From Firm-08 sp045546995 (lineage in GTDB: Bacteria > Bacillota > Clostridia > Oscillospirales > QAKW01): 64,000 nt of DNA. Each line of letters opens with the position of its first letter. The stretch's first letter is position 1. The stretch spans positions 62,001-126,000 of the forward strand of contig JAZQDW010000008.1 of NCBI GenBank assembly GCA_045546995.1, written 5' to 3'. The position numbers and the translations under genes were made by a program. Shown piece by piece: positions 16,353 through 25,175 of the stretch. The notes beneath the pieces are model-generated. The model saw only the letters and a program-made list of their open reading frames with translations. It was not told where the DNA came from and did no database searches.

Positions 16353-17684
16353 TTATTTCAAGCCGAATCCTCTAAACATGCGTCTGCCTTGCTTAGAGTT
16401 CATCTGCTTAAACAACTGATTCATTTGCGCGAATTGTTTGAGTAGGCGATTGACCGCCTCAACCTTTGTTCCGCTACCATTTGCAATTCTGATCTTTCGT
16501 CTTGCGTTGATAATGGACGGGTTTTCGCGCTCTTGCGGAGTCATTGACAAAATGATCGCTTCGATTTGCGCCATTTGTTTTTCGCTGACACCGGGATTTT
16601 GCATTGCTTTAGGACTGACGCCCGGCATCATGCCGATCAGGTTTTCGATGGGGCCCATTTCTTTGATTTGACGCATCTGCGCCAAAAAGTCAGATAGGGT
16701 AAAGGTGTTTTTGCGGAGTTTCTCCTCCAAAGCCTTTGCTTGTTTTTCATCAAAAGCCTGTTGCGCTTTATCGATCAAGGTCAAAACGTCGCCCATGCCC
16801 AAAATTCGAGAAGCCATACGATCGGGGTGGAATGGCTCCAGCGCATCGAGCTTTTCGCCGGTACCAATAAATTTGATAGGCTTGCCGGTAACGTGTTTAA
16901 CAGACAGAGCAGCACCGCCGCGGGTGTCACCGTCCATTTTTGTTAACAATACACCGGTGATATCTAACGCTTCGTTAAAACTTTGTGCGACGTTAACGGC
17001 ATCCTGACCGGTCATGGCGTCTACGACAAGTAAGATTTCAGTAGGGGTGACGGCTTGCTTGATATTTTCCAGTTCCTTCATCAAGACGTCATCCAGATGA
17101 AGCCGACCGGCGGTATCAATAATGACAAAATCGTTGCCGTATTTTTTGGCGTGTTCTACGCCCTTAGTGGCGATTTTAACTGCATTTTTTTCTCCGTCTA
17201 TGGAGAAAACCGGAACGTCAACCGATTGTCCTACAATTTTTAACTGATCGATAGCAGCGGGACGGTAAACGTCACAAGCAATCAATAAGGGCCGTTTGCC
17301 CTGCTTTTTAAAATATGAACTTAACTTTCCGCTGTGGGTGGTTTTACCGGTACCCTGTAAGCCGACCATCATAACGATGGTGGGGGGCGCGGAGGAAATA
17401 TGAATCTTGGATACTTGAGATCCCATTAAAGCGGTCATTTCTTCGTTAACGATTTTAATGACCTGTTGGGCGGGTGTCAAACTCTCGAGAACTTCGCTGC
17501 CAACACAGCGAGTGGATACTGTTTTAATAAATTCCTTTACAACCTTAAAGTTGACATCTGCTTCCAGCAAGGCGAGCTTGATCTCTCGCATTGCCGACTT
17601 GACATCAGCCTCGGTAAGCTTTCCTTTATTGCGCAGGTTTTTAAAAGCCGCCGAAAGCTTTTCTGTCAAACTTTCAAATGCCAT
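16353..17684 (-). CDS. ffh: Signal recognition particle GTPase Ffh
   Basis: A 443-residue SRP54 protein that delivers nascent membrane proteins to the Sec machinery. The N domain (MAFESLTEKLSAAFKNLR) is followed by the G domain with GLQGTGKTT, DTAGR and TKMDGDTRGGAAL, and a Met-rich M domain ending in NQLFKQMNSKQGRRMFRG. I chose ATG 17684, six bases after AGAGGTG; a GTG nine bases upstream is part of that ribosome site. The gene overlaps ylxM by 11 bases. Confidence 0.97.
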   Translation of the reverse strand: MAFESLTEKLSAAFKNLRNKGKLTEADVKSAMREIKLALLEADVNFKVVKEFIKTVSTRCVGSEVLESLTPAQQVIKIVNEEMTALMGSQVSKIHISSAPPTIVMMVGLQGTGKTTHSGKLSSYFKKQGKRPLLIACDVYRPAAIDQLKIVGQSVDVPVFSIDGEKNAVKIATKGVEHAKKYGNDFVIIDTAGRLHLDDVLMKELENIKQAVTPTEILLVVDAMTGQDAVNVAQSFNEALDITGVLLTKMDGDTRGGAALSVKHVTGKPIKFIGTGEKLDALEPFHPDRMASRILGMGDVLTLIDKAQQAFDEKQAKALEEKLRKNTFTLSDFLAQMRQIKEMGPIENLIGMMPGVSPKAMQNPGVSEKQMAQIEAIILSMTPQERENPSIINARRKIRIANGSGTKVEAVNRLLKQFAQMNQLFKQMNSKQGRRMFRGFGLK

Positions 17685-18060
17685 CCGTTTCACCTCTGCC
17701 GCGGTATTCTTTGGTGATCTCGATCATGTCATTGCAAAAACCGAGAATGTCGGGGGAGTTGGAACGGTAAGAATTTACGGCTTTGATATTTTCGGCGAGA
17801 TTTGTAAGCTGCTCCATGATCTCGTCCAAATCAGAATACTTTTCAAAAAAGCCTAATTTTTCTTCCATTTCCAATAAGATGTTTTCGCCGCGCTTGATAT
17901 TATCGCGAACACCTTGACGGCTGATGGATGCGATTTCAGCGATTTCAGCCAAAGAAAGATCTTCATTATAATACAATTCCAGCGATTCTCTTTGCTTTTC
18001 GGTGAGAATGGCGCCGTAAAAGTCTAATAATAAAGATATTTTTAAATTTTTCATTGCCAT
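17674..18060 (-). CDS. ylxM: YlxM-family SRP-associated DNA-binding protein
   Basis: A 128-residue protein with a sigma-70 region-4-like helix-turn-helix (LTEKQRESLELYY, then SLAEIAEIASISRQGVRDNI) and a helical C-terminus. YlxM is encoded before ffh throughout Firmicutes and stimulates SRP function in some species. The start is ATG 18060 with GGAGGG seven bases upstream. Confidence 0.93.
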   Translation of the reverse strand: MAMKNLKISLLLDFYGAILTEKQRESLELYYNEDLSLAEIAEIASISRQGVRDNIKRGENILLEMEEKLGFFEKYSDLDEIMEQLTNLAENIKAVNSYRSNSPDILGFCNDMIEITKEYRGRGETDGI

Positions 18061-18083
18061 AACCGAACCCTCCAAATGATGGT

Positions 18084-18102
18084 GTAAAGCATAATGCTTT
18101 AC
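18084..18102. repeat. Inverted repeat at the ylxM transcription start
   Basis: GTAAAGC and GCTTTAC flank ATAAT. The dyad covers the predicted start site of the ylxM promoter, so it could be an operator or a 5'-end hairpin. Confidence 0.5.
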
Positions 18103-18103
18103 A

Positions 18104-18132
18104 ATTATACATCAAGAGTGTCTTTTTGTCAA
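18104..18132 (-). promoter_or_regulatory. Promoter of ylxM-ffh-rpsP operon
   Basis: On the minus strand TTGACA (plus-strand TGTCAA at 18127-18132), 17 bases, TATAAT (ATTATA at 18104-18109): both boxes are exact consensus. Confidence 0.9.
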
Positions 18133-18171
18133 TATGCATTTTTTATTTTTTGAAATTTGTGCATTTTGTTA

Positions 18172-18200
18172 TTGACATTTCAGTTCAAAATCTGTATAAT
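18172..18200 (+). promoter_or_regulatory. Promoter of yceD-rpmF
   Basis: TTGACA (18172-18177), 17 bases, TATAAT (18195-18200): perfect consensus. It is divergent from the equally perfect ylxM promoter about 40 bases away. Confidence 0.92.
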
Positions 18201-18231
18201 GTAGTCTGCAACTATTCTGTAAGGATGAAAT

Positions 18232-18732
18232 ATGAAGACGATCAGATTACACAATGCACTGATAACACCGAATTATTTTAAGAGCGTTGCCTTTGATATC
18301 GACCTTTCGACACAAGAACTTTTGCTTGAGCGAGGTATTCAGGATGCAAAGGGCCGTGTTACGATGGAAATTCGTAATACAGCAGATATCGTTACAGTTC
18401 GCTTCTTTGGTGATATTTCGTACGTCACTCGTTGTGATCGTTGTCTGTGTGATTTAAACCGGGTGTTTACATTCGATTATATTAAAGATGTGAAAACCGG
18501 GCCGAAGGACGATGAGTTTGACGGTATTATGCTGGCAGGGGATGAATCGTTTGATTATGAACAGGAAGTTGTTACGGAAGTTTTGATTTCCTTTCCCGCA
18601 AAGCATTTATGCAGTGATGATTGTAAAGGACTTTGTCCTGTATGTGGATGCAATCAAAACGAGCAAGAGTGTTCTTGTGTGCAAAAGGAATTAGATCCTC
18701 GTTTAGAGGTTCTTAGAAATTTAAAGTGGTAA
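18232..18732 (+). CDS. yceD: DUF177/YceD family protein
   Basis: A 166-residue protein with the DUF177 pattern: a CDRCL knuckle near residue 65 and a second Cys cluster (CSDDCKGLCPVCGCNQN) near the C-terminus, probably zinc-binding. The family is almost always encoded just upstream of rpmF, as here, and is linked to 23S rRNA accumulation in other bacteria and plastids. It is driven by a consensus promoter with an AAGGATG ribosome site. Confidence 0.93.
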   Translation: MKTIRLHNALITPNYFKSVAFDIDLSTQELLLERGIQDAKGRVTMEIRNTADIVTVRFFGDISYVTRCDRCLCDLNRVFTFDYIKDVKTGPKDDEFDGIMLAGDESFDYEQEVVTEVLISFPAKHLCSDDCKGLCPVCGCNQNEQECSCVQKELDPRLEVLRNLKW

Positions 18733-18762
18733 TGTTCGCTTAATTATAAGGAGGTAAGGATA

Positions 18763-18996
18763 ATGGCAGTTCCGAAGAATAAAGTTTCTAAAGCAAGAAG
18801 AGATAAGAGAAGAGCTAATTGGAAGCTCGAGGTACCTGGTATGGCAGAGTGTCCCCAGTGCCACGAAATGAAATTGTCTCACAGAGTTTGCAAAAACTGC
18901 GGCTACTATGACGGAAAAGAAGTTGTTAAGGGCACCACCACTGCTTCTGCAACCAAAGAAGTCAAAGCTGACGCTACTGAGCCTGCAGCAGAATAA
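18763..18996 (+). CDS. rpmF: 50S ribosomal protein L32 with extended C-terminus
   Basis: A 77-residue L32: MAVPKNKVSKARRDKRRANW, then zinc ligands CPQC and CKNC. L32 is usually 57-60 residues. Here about 20 extra residues rich in Thr, Ala and acidic side chains (from TTTASATKEV) follow the globular part. The ribosome site AAGGAGGTAAGG is very strong. Confidence 0.97.
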   Translation: MAVPKNKVSKARRDKRRANWKLEVPGMAECPQCHEMKLSHRVCKNCGYYDGKEVVKGTTTASATKEVKADATEPAAE

Positions 18997-19025
18997 TCTG
19001 TTGACTCCGCATAATTTTTGATGAG

Positions 19026-19060
19026 ATAGAGAAGGTTTTTTATACCTTCTCTATTTTTTT
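19026..19060 (+). terminator. Terminator of yceD-rpmF
   Basis: ATAGAGAAGG pairs with CCTTCTCTAT around TTTTTTATA, followed by a T run. Confidence 0.88.
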
Positions 19061-19114
19061 GTTTATTTTTTTATAATAATGTGTTATTATATAATTTAAA
19101 GGAGGTTTTACACT

Positions 19115-20443
19115 ATGTCTCAACCAATTGTTGCCATCGTCGGACGTCCCAATGTGGGCAAATCGGCGTTGTTTAATAAATTATCAGGTCAGCGTCTCTC
19201 CATCGTGGAAGACACTCCCGGTGTAACACGTGACAGATTGTATGCTACTGTCGAGTGGACGGGAAAACAGGTTACACTGATTGATACGGGCGGTATTGAA
19301 CCGAACACGGATGATATCATTTTAAAACAAATGCGTCAGCAGGCGCAAATTGCAATTGATACGGCAGATGTGATCATTATGATGACGGAGATTCATACTG
19401 GCGTTACGGCTGCCGATCGTGAAATTGCTTCTATGCTGCATCGCAGTGGAAAGCCAATTATTCTTTGTGTGAATAAGATGGATTCCATCGGCGAACCGCC
19501 GGCAGAGTTCTATGAGTTTTATACGCTGGGGTTGGGCGAGCCTGTGGCCGTTTCATCTTTGCACGGTTTGGGCACGGGCGATCTGATGGATGCGGTTTAT
19601 GAACATATTGATTTTGATTCGTTTGAAAACGAGGATGAAAATATTATTAAGGTTGCATTGATCGGTAAACCGAACGTTGGTAAATCTTCACTGTTGAATT
19701 ACATTATCGGTGAGGAACGCTCGATCGTTTCTGATATTCCCGGAACCACACGGGATGCTGTCGATTCGCCGGTAGAAAACGAATACGGTAAGTTTCGCAT
19801 CATTGACACGGCCGGTATACGCAAAAAGAAAAAAGTCAACGATACGATTGAAAAATACAGTGTCTTACGGTCGTATATGGCCGTCGATCGATCGGATGTT
19901 TGTGTGATTATGTTGGATGCTCACGAAGGCGTTACGGAACAAGACACGAAAATTGCCGGTTATGCCAACGATCAAGGTAAGGCTTTGATCGTGGCGGTCA
20001 ACAAATGGGATGCCATTGAAAAAGAAACGAACACGATGGCGCAAATGAAAAAACAGATTCAAAATGAATTTCAGTTTATTTCATTTGCTCCCATTCAGTT
20101 TATTTCAGCCAAAACCGGTCAACGAGTGGACAAATTATTTGAACTGATTTGCAGCGCTCACGAGAGCAATAAGCGTCGCATCACAACCGGTCAGCTCAAC
20201 GATATGCTTACGGATGCCACTACACGTGTTCAACCCCCGTCAGACAAGGGCAAACGCCTGAGAATTTATTATATGACTCAAGCTTCTGTGGCGCCGCCCA
20301 CATTTGTGTTTTTTGTAAACAAAAAAGATCTGTTTCATTTTTCTTATCAACGTTATCTTGAAAATCAATTACGCAGCACATTTTCGTTTGAGGGCACACC
20401 GGTTCGATTTATTGTGCGCGAAAAGGGAGAAAAAGAGTTATGA
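19115..20443 (+). CDS. der: Ribosome biogenesis GTPase Der (EngA)
   Basis: A 442-residue protein with two tandem GTPase domains, both with P-loops (GRPNVGKSALFNK near residue 10 and GKPNVGKSSLLNY near 185), DTGGI/DTAGI switch II and NKMD/NKWD specificity motifs, then the KH-like C-terminal domain. It acts in 50S assembly. AAAGGAGG lies 10 bases upstream. It overlaps plsY by four bases. Confidence 0.98.
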   Translation: MSQPIVAIVGRPNVGKSALFNKLSGQRLSIVEDTPGVTRDRLYATVEWTGKQVTLIDTGGIEPNTDDIILKQMRQQAQIAIDTADVIIMMTEIHTGVTAADREIASMLHRSGKPIILCVNKMDSIGEPPAEFYEFYTLGLGEPVAVSSLHGLGTGDLMDAVYEHIDFDSFENEDENIIKVALIGKPNVGKSSLLNYIIGEERSIVSDIPGTTRDAVDSPVENEYGKFRIIDTAGIRKKKKVNDTIEKYSVLRSYMAVDRSDVCVIMLDAHEGVTEQDTKIAGYANDQGKALIVAVNKWDAIEKETNTMAQMKKQIQNEFQFISFAPIQFISAKTGQRVDKLFELICSAHESNKRRITTGQLNDMLTDATTRVQPPSDKGKRLRIYYMTQASVAPPTFVFFVNKKDLFHFSYQRYLENQLRSTFSFEGTPVRFIVREKGEKEL

Positions 20444-21048
20444 TCGTATTTATTGCTTTGTTGATTCTTGCTTATATTATCGGTTGCTTTAACACCTCTA
20501 TCGTGTATTCGATCGGAAGTTTTAAAAAAGATATTCGCACACAGGGGAGTGGCAATGCAGGCGCCACGAATATGCTGAGAAGCTTTGGCAAGGTTAGCGC
20601 CGCGATTACCTTTGCCGGCGATTTGTTGAAGGCGGTTGTAGCCATCGGCATTGCCTGGATCGTATTTCGTAATTCCGTTCATATTGATCTGATCAAAACG
20701 TTGATGGGCTTGGCGTGTGTGTTGGGGCATTGTTTTCCCGTATTTTTTAAATTTAAAGGCGGTAAAGGAATCGCTACCGGTTCCGGTTGCATTTTGATGA
20801 TGGATTGGCGTGTGTTTTTGGTGGCCATCGGTCTGTTTGCTTTACTGGTTGTTATCACCAAATACGTTTCCGTCGGTTCGATTGCCGGAGCTTTGACTTA
20901 TCCGATTGGTATGATTGTGTGCAGGGTACCGATCAACGCAATCGTTGTCGCAGCTCTGACCACCTGTTTGGTTATCGTTATGCACAGAAAAAATATTGTT
21001 GCATTGTGTAAGGGAACTGAACGAAAAATCGGTGCACATAAGGCCTGA
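20440..21048 (+). CDS. plsY: Glycerol-3-phosphate acyltransferase PlsY
   Basis: A 202-residue integral membrane acyltransferase that transfers acyl from acyl-phosphate to glycerol-3-phosphate, the first step of phospholipid synthesis. Motifs: the serine/glycine motif QGSGNAGATNMLR near residue 35, LGHCFPVFFKFKGGKGIAT near 95-110 and a third loop near the C-terminus. Start overlaps der (ATGA). The rnf genes follow after 20 bases on the same strand. Confidence 0.97.
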   Translation: MIVFIALLILAYIIGCFNTSIVYSIGSFKKDIRTQGSGNAGATNMLRSFGKVSAAITFAGDLLKAVVAIGIAWIVFRNSVHIDLIKTLMGLACVLGHCFPVFFKFKGGKGIATGSGCILMMDWRVFLVAIGLFALLVVITKYVSVGSIAGALTYPIGMIVCRVPINAIVVAALTTCLVIVMHRKNIVALCKGTERKIGAHKA

Positions 21049-21068
21049 TCGCAGAAAGAGGGTTTGAT

Positions 21069-22937
21069 ATGAATCGTATTAAAAAGACAAGCTTACATAT
21101 AATGCAAATCACAGCTTTTTTGATGATTATAATGGCGTTTATTCCGTTTTTAAACCCATTTCGATTTGGCGAAGCATCGGGTAAACCCTTTGTGGCAATG
21201 CTGTGGAATGCAGGCGAGATCGGCTCTTATTTTGCCGAACAAAATGTGAATGCATTATCGTTGAACAGTACAATGTTCGGATACGTGTTGGGCTTGATTC
21301 TCGCACTTGTTTTCGTGTTAATGACCACGTTATTGACTCTTCGCTTGACCGAGTCCAGCAGACCTGCTATTAAGACAGGTATGTTTTTTGGTATTGCAAT
21401 GAGCGTTGTGTTCTTCCTGCTGTTTTTGGAGTTTACGGATCTAAATACGCAAATACTCTCCGCGCATTCCGGTGACATCGGCAGAAAAATTCAGATTTTT
21501 ACCAAAATTCCGCTGGGTGTATATTTGTTCTTCATACTGAGCGTTGTATATTCTGTGACGGCATATATTGCGTATAATTTCGACTTTGATGCCATTTGGT
21601 ATAATTTTCGGTCCACCTTTGCCAATCGGTTTAAAGGTGGAATTCACCCGCCCTACCACAAAGAGGCCGGAAAGAAGGCTGTAATGATGGTGCAAACGGC
21701 GCAGTATATGATTTATCCGTTGGCTCAGCACATCGGCGCTATGTGTCAGCCGTTGGTTGAGATAGGGGATAACGTTATGATCGGTCAAAAGATTGCCGAT
21801 AGTGATTCCTTTATTTCTGCGCCGATTCACGCCACGGTTTCGGGTAAGGTGGCTGCCATTGAATTGCGGCCGCATCCGACACTGAATGAGGTGATGTCGA
21901 TTGTAATCGAAAACGATTTTGAAGATCGTTTAAATCCAATGCTTGCGGATATCAATCGTGATTACACGCAGTTGGAAACGGATGAAATGATCGGCTATAT
22001 CCGTGAGGCCGGTATTGTCGGCATGGGCGGCGCGGCATTTCCTACACACGTTAAATTGAAGGGCGCTGTGGGGAAGGTGGATACTGTTATTATTAACGCT
22101 GCCGAATGCGAGCCGTATTTGTCCGGTGACCATCGATTAATGCTTGAAAATACGGCTGAATTTGTGGAAGGCGTTAAGATTATTCGCGATATTATTGGGG
22201 CGCGCAGAGTATACGTGGGTGTTGAGTCCAATAAACCGGATGCGATCTCTGTATTGTACAGAGCGTTTCGCAAAACCCGGATTCGTGTTGCCGTTCTTCC
22301 CACCAAATATCCTCAAGGCGGCGAAAAGCAGTTGATTAAATCTATTACCGGCAGGGAAGTGCCGTCCGGTAAGCTTCCGGCCGATATCGGGTGCAGTGTT
22401 TTCAACGTTGACACGGCTATTGCCGTTTACCGCGCCGTTGTGAAGGGATATCCACTGATGCGTCGAATTATGACGGTTGCAGGGGAAGCGCTGAAACAAA
22501 GCGGTAACGTTAACGTTCGTATCGGTACGCCGATCGATCATTTGCTCAGGCATTTTGGTTTAAAAGAGCATGAACTGAAAAAAGTGATTATGGGCGGACC
22601 GATGATGGGCAATGCCATCTGCAATTTGTCCGCGCCTGTAGTTAAAGGTACGGCCGGCCTGTTGTGCTTTACTGAGAAACAATTGGTGGAAGATCGTGAT
22701 GATCATTCCTGTATCCGTTGCGGTCGTTGCATTACGGTTTGCCCCATGCGATTGGCGCCGAACTATCTCAGATTATACGCCGTGACCGGCGAAATGAAGA
22801 AATGCGCCGAGCTTGGTGCAATGGATTGTATTGAATGTGGCTGTTGTTCCTATACTTGCCCTGCAAAATTGCCGATTTTACAGCATATCCGGATCGCAAA
22901 GCAATGGATCAAAGAACAGCCAAAAAAGAAGGATTAG
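21069..22937 (+). CDS. rnfC: RnfC with an N-terminal four-helix membrane domain
   Basis: A 622-residue protein. Residues 188-622 form a complete RnfC, the peripheral NADH/FMN and Fe-S subunit of the Rnf ferredoxin:NAD+ oxidoreductase: FKGGIHPP (where RnfC normally starts), GMGGAAFPTHVKL, NAAECEPYLSGDHRLM, KQLIKSITGREVP, and two 4Fe-4S motifs (CIRCGRCITVCP at 548, CIECGCCSYTCP at 587). Residues 1-187 are extra, with predicted helices at about 10-30, 70-92, 101-122 and 146-169, which would put both ends in the cytoplasm. No start codon or ribosome site lies at the usual RnfC start, so the fusion appears genuine. I recognise no family for the extra domain. AGAGGG precedes the ATG. Confidence 0.9.
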   Translation: MNRIKKTSLHIMQITAFLMIIMAFIPFLNPFRFGEASGKPFVAMLWNAGEIGSYFAEQNVNALSLNSTMFGYVLGLILALVFVLMTTLLTLRLTESSRPAIKTGMFFGIAMSVVFFLLFLEFTDLNTQILSAHSGDIGRKIQIFTKIPLGVYLFFILSVVYSVTAYIAYNFDFDAIWYNFRSTFANRFKGGIHPPYHKEAGKKAVMMVQTAQYMIYPLAQHIGAMCQPLVEIGDNVMIGQKIADSDSFISAPIHATVSGKVAAIELRPHPTLNEVMSIVIENDFEDRLNPMLADINRDYTQLETDEMIGYIREAGIVGMGGAAFPTHVKLKGAVGKVDTVIINAAECEPYLSGDHRLMLENTAEFVEGVKIIRDIIGARRVYVGVESNKPDAISVLYRAFRKTRIRVAVLPTKYPQGGEKQLIKSITGREVPSGKLPADIGCSVFNVDTAIAVYRAVVKGYPLMRRIMTVAGEALKQSGNVNVRIGTPIDHLLRHFGLKEHELKKVIMGGPMMGNAICNLSAPVVKGTAGLLCFTEKQLVEDRDDHSCIRCGRCITVCPMRLAPNYLRLYAVTGEMKKCAELGAMDCIECGCCSYTCPAKLPILQHIRIAKQWIKEQPKKKD

Positions 22938-22949
22938 GAGGAATAACGA

Positions 22950-23984
22950 ATGGAAAAATTAGTCGTATCGTCTTCCCCCCATATTAAGAGCCGGCGTACC
23001 ACGCATTTCTTTATGCAGGATGTGATTCTTGCTCTGTTACCGGTTTTGATCGCCGGTGTGGTGTTTTTTTCACTGAGAGCCTTGCTGGTGGTGTTGATCA
23101 GTGTAGTTTCCTGTGTTTTTTTTGAACTGCTATATACGAAGATGATGAAAATGCCGCTGACGATCAAAGATTGTTCTGCGATCGTTACCGGACTGATCTT
23201 GGGTCTGAATTTACCGGTGACCGTTCCGTTATACTTACCGGTGATTGGATCTGCGTTTGCCATTATTGTTGTAAAAATGCTGTATGGCGGGTTGGGTAAA
23301 AATATTGCAAATCCTGCTGCGGCAGCCAGAATATTTTTGTTTATTTGCTACTCCAAGTCTATGACTACTTGGGTGGCTCCGGTTAATGCCTTGGGCGAAA
23401 ACGCAGCTAATTTGCCGCTTTTTACAAACGTGGATGCTGTGTCTACGGCAACGCCTTTGGCATATTTGAAAACAGCCGATCAAGCAGCGGCGTTGTCAGC
23501 GCATTATTCGATTATGGATTTGTTTGTTGGAAGTGTTGGCGGATGTATTGGCGAAACTTGTGCTATTCTGCTGATCCTCGGCGGTCTGTTTTTGCTGGTG
23601 CGTAAGGTGATCACTTGGCACATACCTGTTTCTTTTATCGGAACGGTAGCGCTGCTAACCTTTCTTTTTCCTAAATATTCTACAATTTCCAGATTGGATT
23701 TTATGTTGTATCATTTGCTGAGTGGTGGATTGCTGCTGGGTGCAATATTTATGGCAACCGACTTTTCGACATCACCCACGACCCGTTTGGGAAGAATTAT
23801 TTACGGTTGTGGATGCGGCGTATTGACGGTGATTATTCGCTATTTCGGCGGATATCCGGAGGGTGTTTCTTTTTCTATTTTGATCATGAATTTCTTTGCC
23901 TGGTATATTGATCAAAAGACTTTGCCCAAAAAGTTTGGAGGTGACAAGCGTGAGTTATTCTTCCGAAAGAAAGAAGCAAAATGA
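22950..23984 (+). CDS. rnfD: RnfD, membrane subunit of the Rnf complex
   Basis: A 344-residue multi-helix membrane protein. The covalent FMN site is the Thr in STATPLA (about residue 170). The family motifs GGLGKNIANPAAAARIFL and the C-terminal ATDFSTSPTT are present. AGGAGG lies just upstream. The C-terminus overlaps the rnfG start by 35 bases. Confidence 0.96.
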   Translation: MEKLVVSSSPHIKSRRTTHFFMQDVILALLPVLIAGVVFFSLRALLVVLISVVSCVFFELLYTKMMKMPLTIKDCSAIVTGLILGLNLPVTVPLYLPVIGSAFAIIVVKMLYGGLGKNIANPAAAARIFLFICYSKSMTTWVAPVNALGENAANLPLFTNVDAVSTATPLAYLKTADQAAALSAHYSIMDLFVGSVGGCIGETCAILLILGGLFLLVRKVITWHIPVSFIGTVALLTFLFPKYSTISRLDFMLYHLLSGGLLLGAIFMATDFSTSPTTRLGRIIYGCGCGVLTVIIRYFGGYPEGVSFSILIMNFFAWYIDQKTLPKKFGGDKRELFFRKKEAK

Positions 23985-24558
23985 GTTTGTAAGACTTCCT
24001 GTTACGCTGTTTTTGATCACCTTTATCGTAGCAATTTTACTGGCGCTTGTTAACTGGATTACGGCTCCGAAAATCGAAGAAGGCGAGCGTCAAAAGTTGG
24101 CGGCATCGATGAGCGCCGTTTTGCCTGAGGCAAAAAGCTTTGAAGATCTGACAGAAAGCGTTTTGGAAAAATGGGAGAATGAGACCTCGATCATCAGCGT
24201 TCAGGCCGGCAAAAACGCCGACGGAGATCTTGTCGGTTATTGCGTCGAGGTGGCACCTAAAGGATATTCTGATCGTATTGATATGATGGTTGGAATCAAT
24301 TTGCTGGGTGAAATCGTTGACACCAGTATCGTTTCTATTTCCGATACACCCGGCATAGGCACAAAGGTTGAGGACGAAGAGTTTTCCGGTCAGTTTATCG
24401 GAAAAAGCGGTGTTCTGTCTGTTGCAAAGGGCGAGACTGCAGCGGATAATGAAATTGCGTTGATTTCCGGTGCTACGTATTCCTCTTCCGGCTTTGCTAG
24501 TGGTGTTAATGCTGCACTGCGTGCGTATGAGATTATTGTAGGGGAGGGAGCAAAATGA
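23950..24558 (+). CDS. rnfG: RnfG, FMN-carrying subunit
   Basis: A 202-residue protein: one N-terminal transmembrane helix (about residues 18-38) and an extracytoplasmic FMN-binding domain. The covalent flavin Thr is in SGATYSSSGF, and the family patterns LGEIVDTSIVSISDTPGIG and GKSGVLSVAKG are present. The start is GTG 23950, six bases after GGAGGTG, not the upstream in-frame ATG deep inside rnfD. It overlaps rnfD and rnfE. Confidence 0.94.
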   Translation: MSYSSERKKQNEFVRLPVTLFLITFIVAILLALVNWITAPKIEEGERQKLAASMSAVLPEAKSFEDLTESVLEKWENETSIISVQAGKNADGDLVGYCVEVAPKGYSDRIDMMVGINLLGEIVDTSIVSISDTPGIGTKVEDEEFSGQFIGKSGVLSVAKGETAADNEIALISGATYSSSGFASGVNAALRAYEIIVGEGAK

Positions 24559-25175
24559 AAAACGTTCATTTGAGCGATGTGTTTAAGGATGGTATTATCA
24601 CGAATAATCCCAGTCTTGTACAATTGCTGGGCATGTGTCCCATGTTGGCGACCTCCACCTCTATGTCGAATGCCATTGGTATGGGACTTGCGGCTACGAT
24701 GGTATTGATCGGCTCGAATCTTGTGATCTCTTTGCTCCGCAAATTGATTCCTGAGAAGATCCGCATCGCTTCTTATATTGTGATCATAGCCGGTTTTGTT
24801 ACGATGATCGATTTGCTGATTCAGGCATTTGTGCCCGCCCTCTCCAATTCGTTGGGCTTATTTATTCCTTTGATTGTAGTAAACTGTATCATATTGGCGC
24901 GTGCTGAAAGCTTTGCTTCTAAAAATAAGCCGCTTCCGTCTGCTCTGGATGGTCTTTCGATGGGTCTTGGTTTCACCTTGGCGTTGTGCTCTTTGGCAGT
25001 GATCCGTGAGATATTGGGCGCCGGTACATTTTTTGGTTATCCGTTGTTTGCCGGAGTTGTCCCTGCATCGGTATTTGCATTGCCGGCCGGCGGATTTTTA
25101 ACACTTGGCTTTGTGATTGCCATTGTACAGCACCTTAAAAACCGTAATAAGCAGAAAGGGGAAACTGAATTATGA
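24555..25175 (+). CDS. rnfE: RnfE, membrane subunit
   Basis: A 206-residue six-helix membrane protein, paired with RnfA as inverted homologues that carry an Fe-S centre between them. Visible motifs: DVFKDGIITNNPSLVQLLGMCP and the second NCIILARAESFA. Its ATGA overlaps the rnfG stop. Confidence 0.96.
   Translation: MKNVHLSDVFKDGIITNNPSLVQLLGMCPMLATSTSMSNAIGMGLAATMVLIGSNLVISLLRKLIPEKIRIASYIVIIAGFVTMIDLLIQAFVPALSNSLGLFIPLIVVNCIILARAESFASKNKPLPSALDGLSMGLGFTLALCSLAVIREILGAGTFFGYPLFAGVVPASVFALPAGGFLTLGFVIAIVQHLKNRNKQKGETEL

Noticed and set aside
19072..19095. Promoter directly before der
   Set aside because: TATAAT boxes are present but no acceptable -35 lies at the right distance, and the nearer box would start transcription inside the ribosome site, so it is not listed.
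21069..22937. rnfC fusion as an artefact of a wrong start
   Set aside because: No start codon with a ribosome site lies near the usual RnfC N-terminus and the extension has coherent membrane helices, so the long form is kept.
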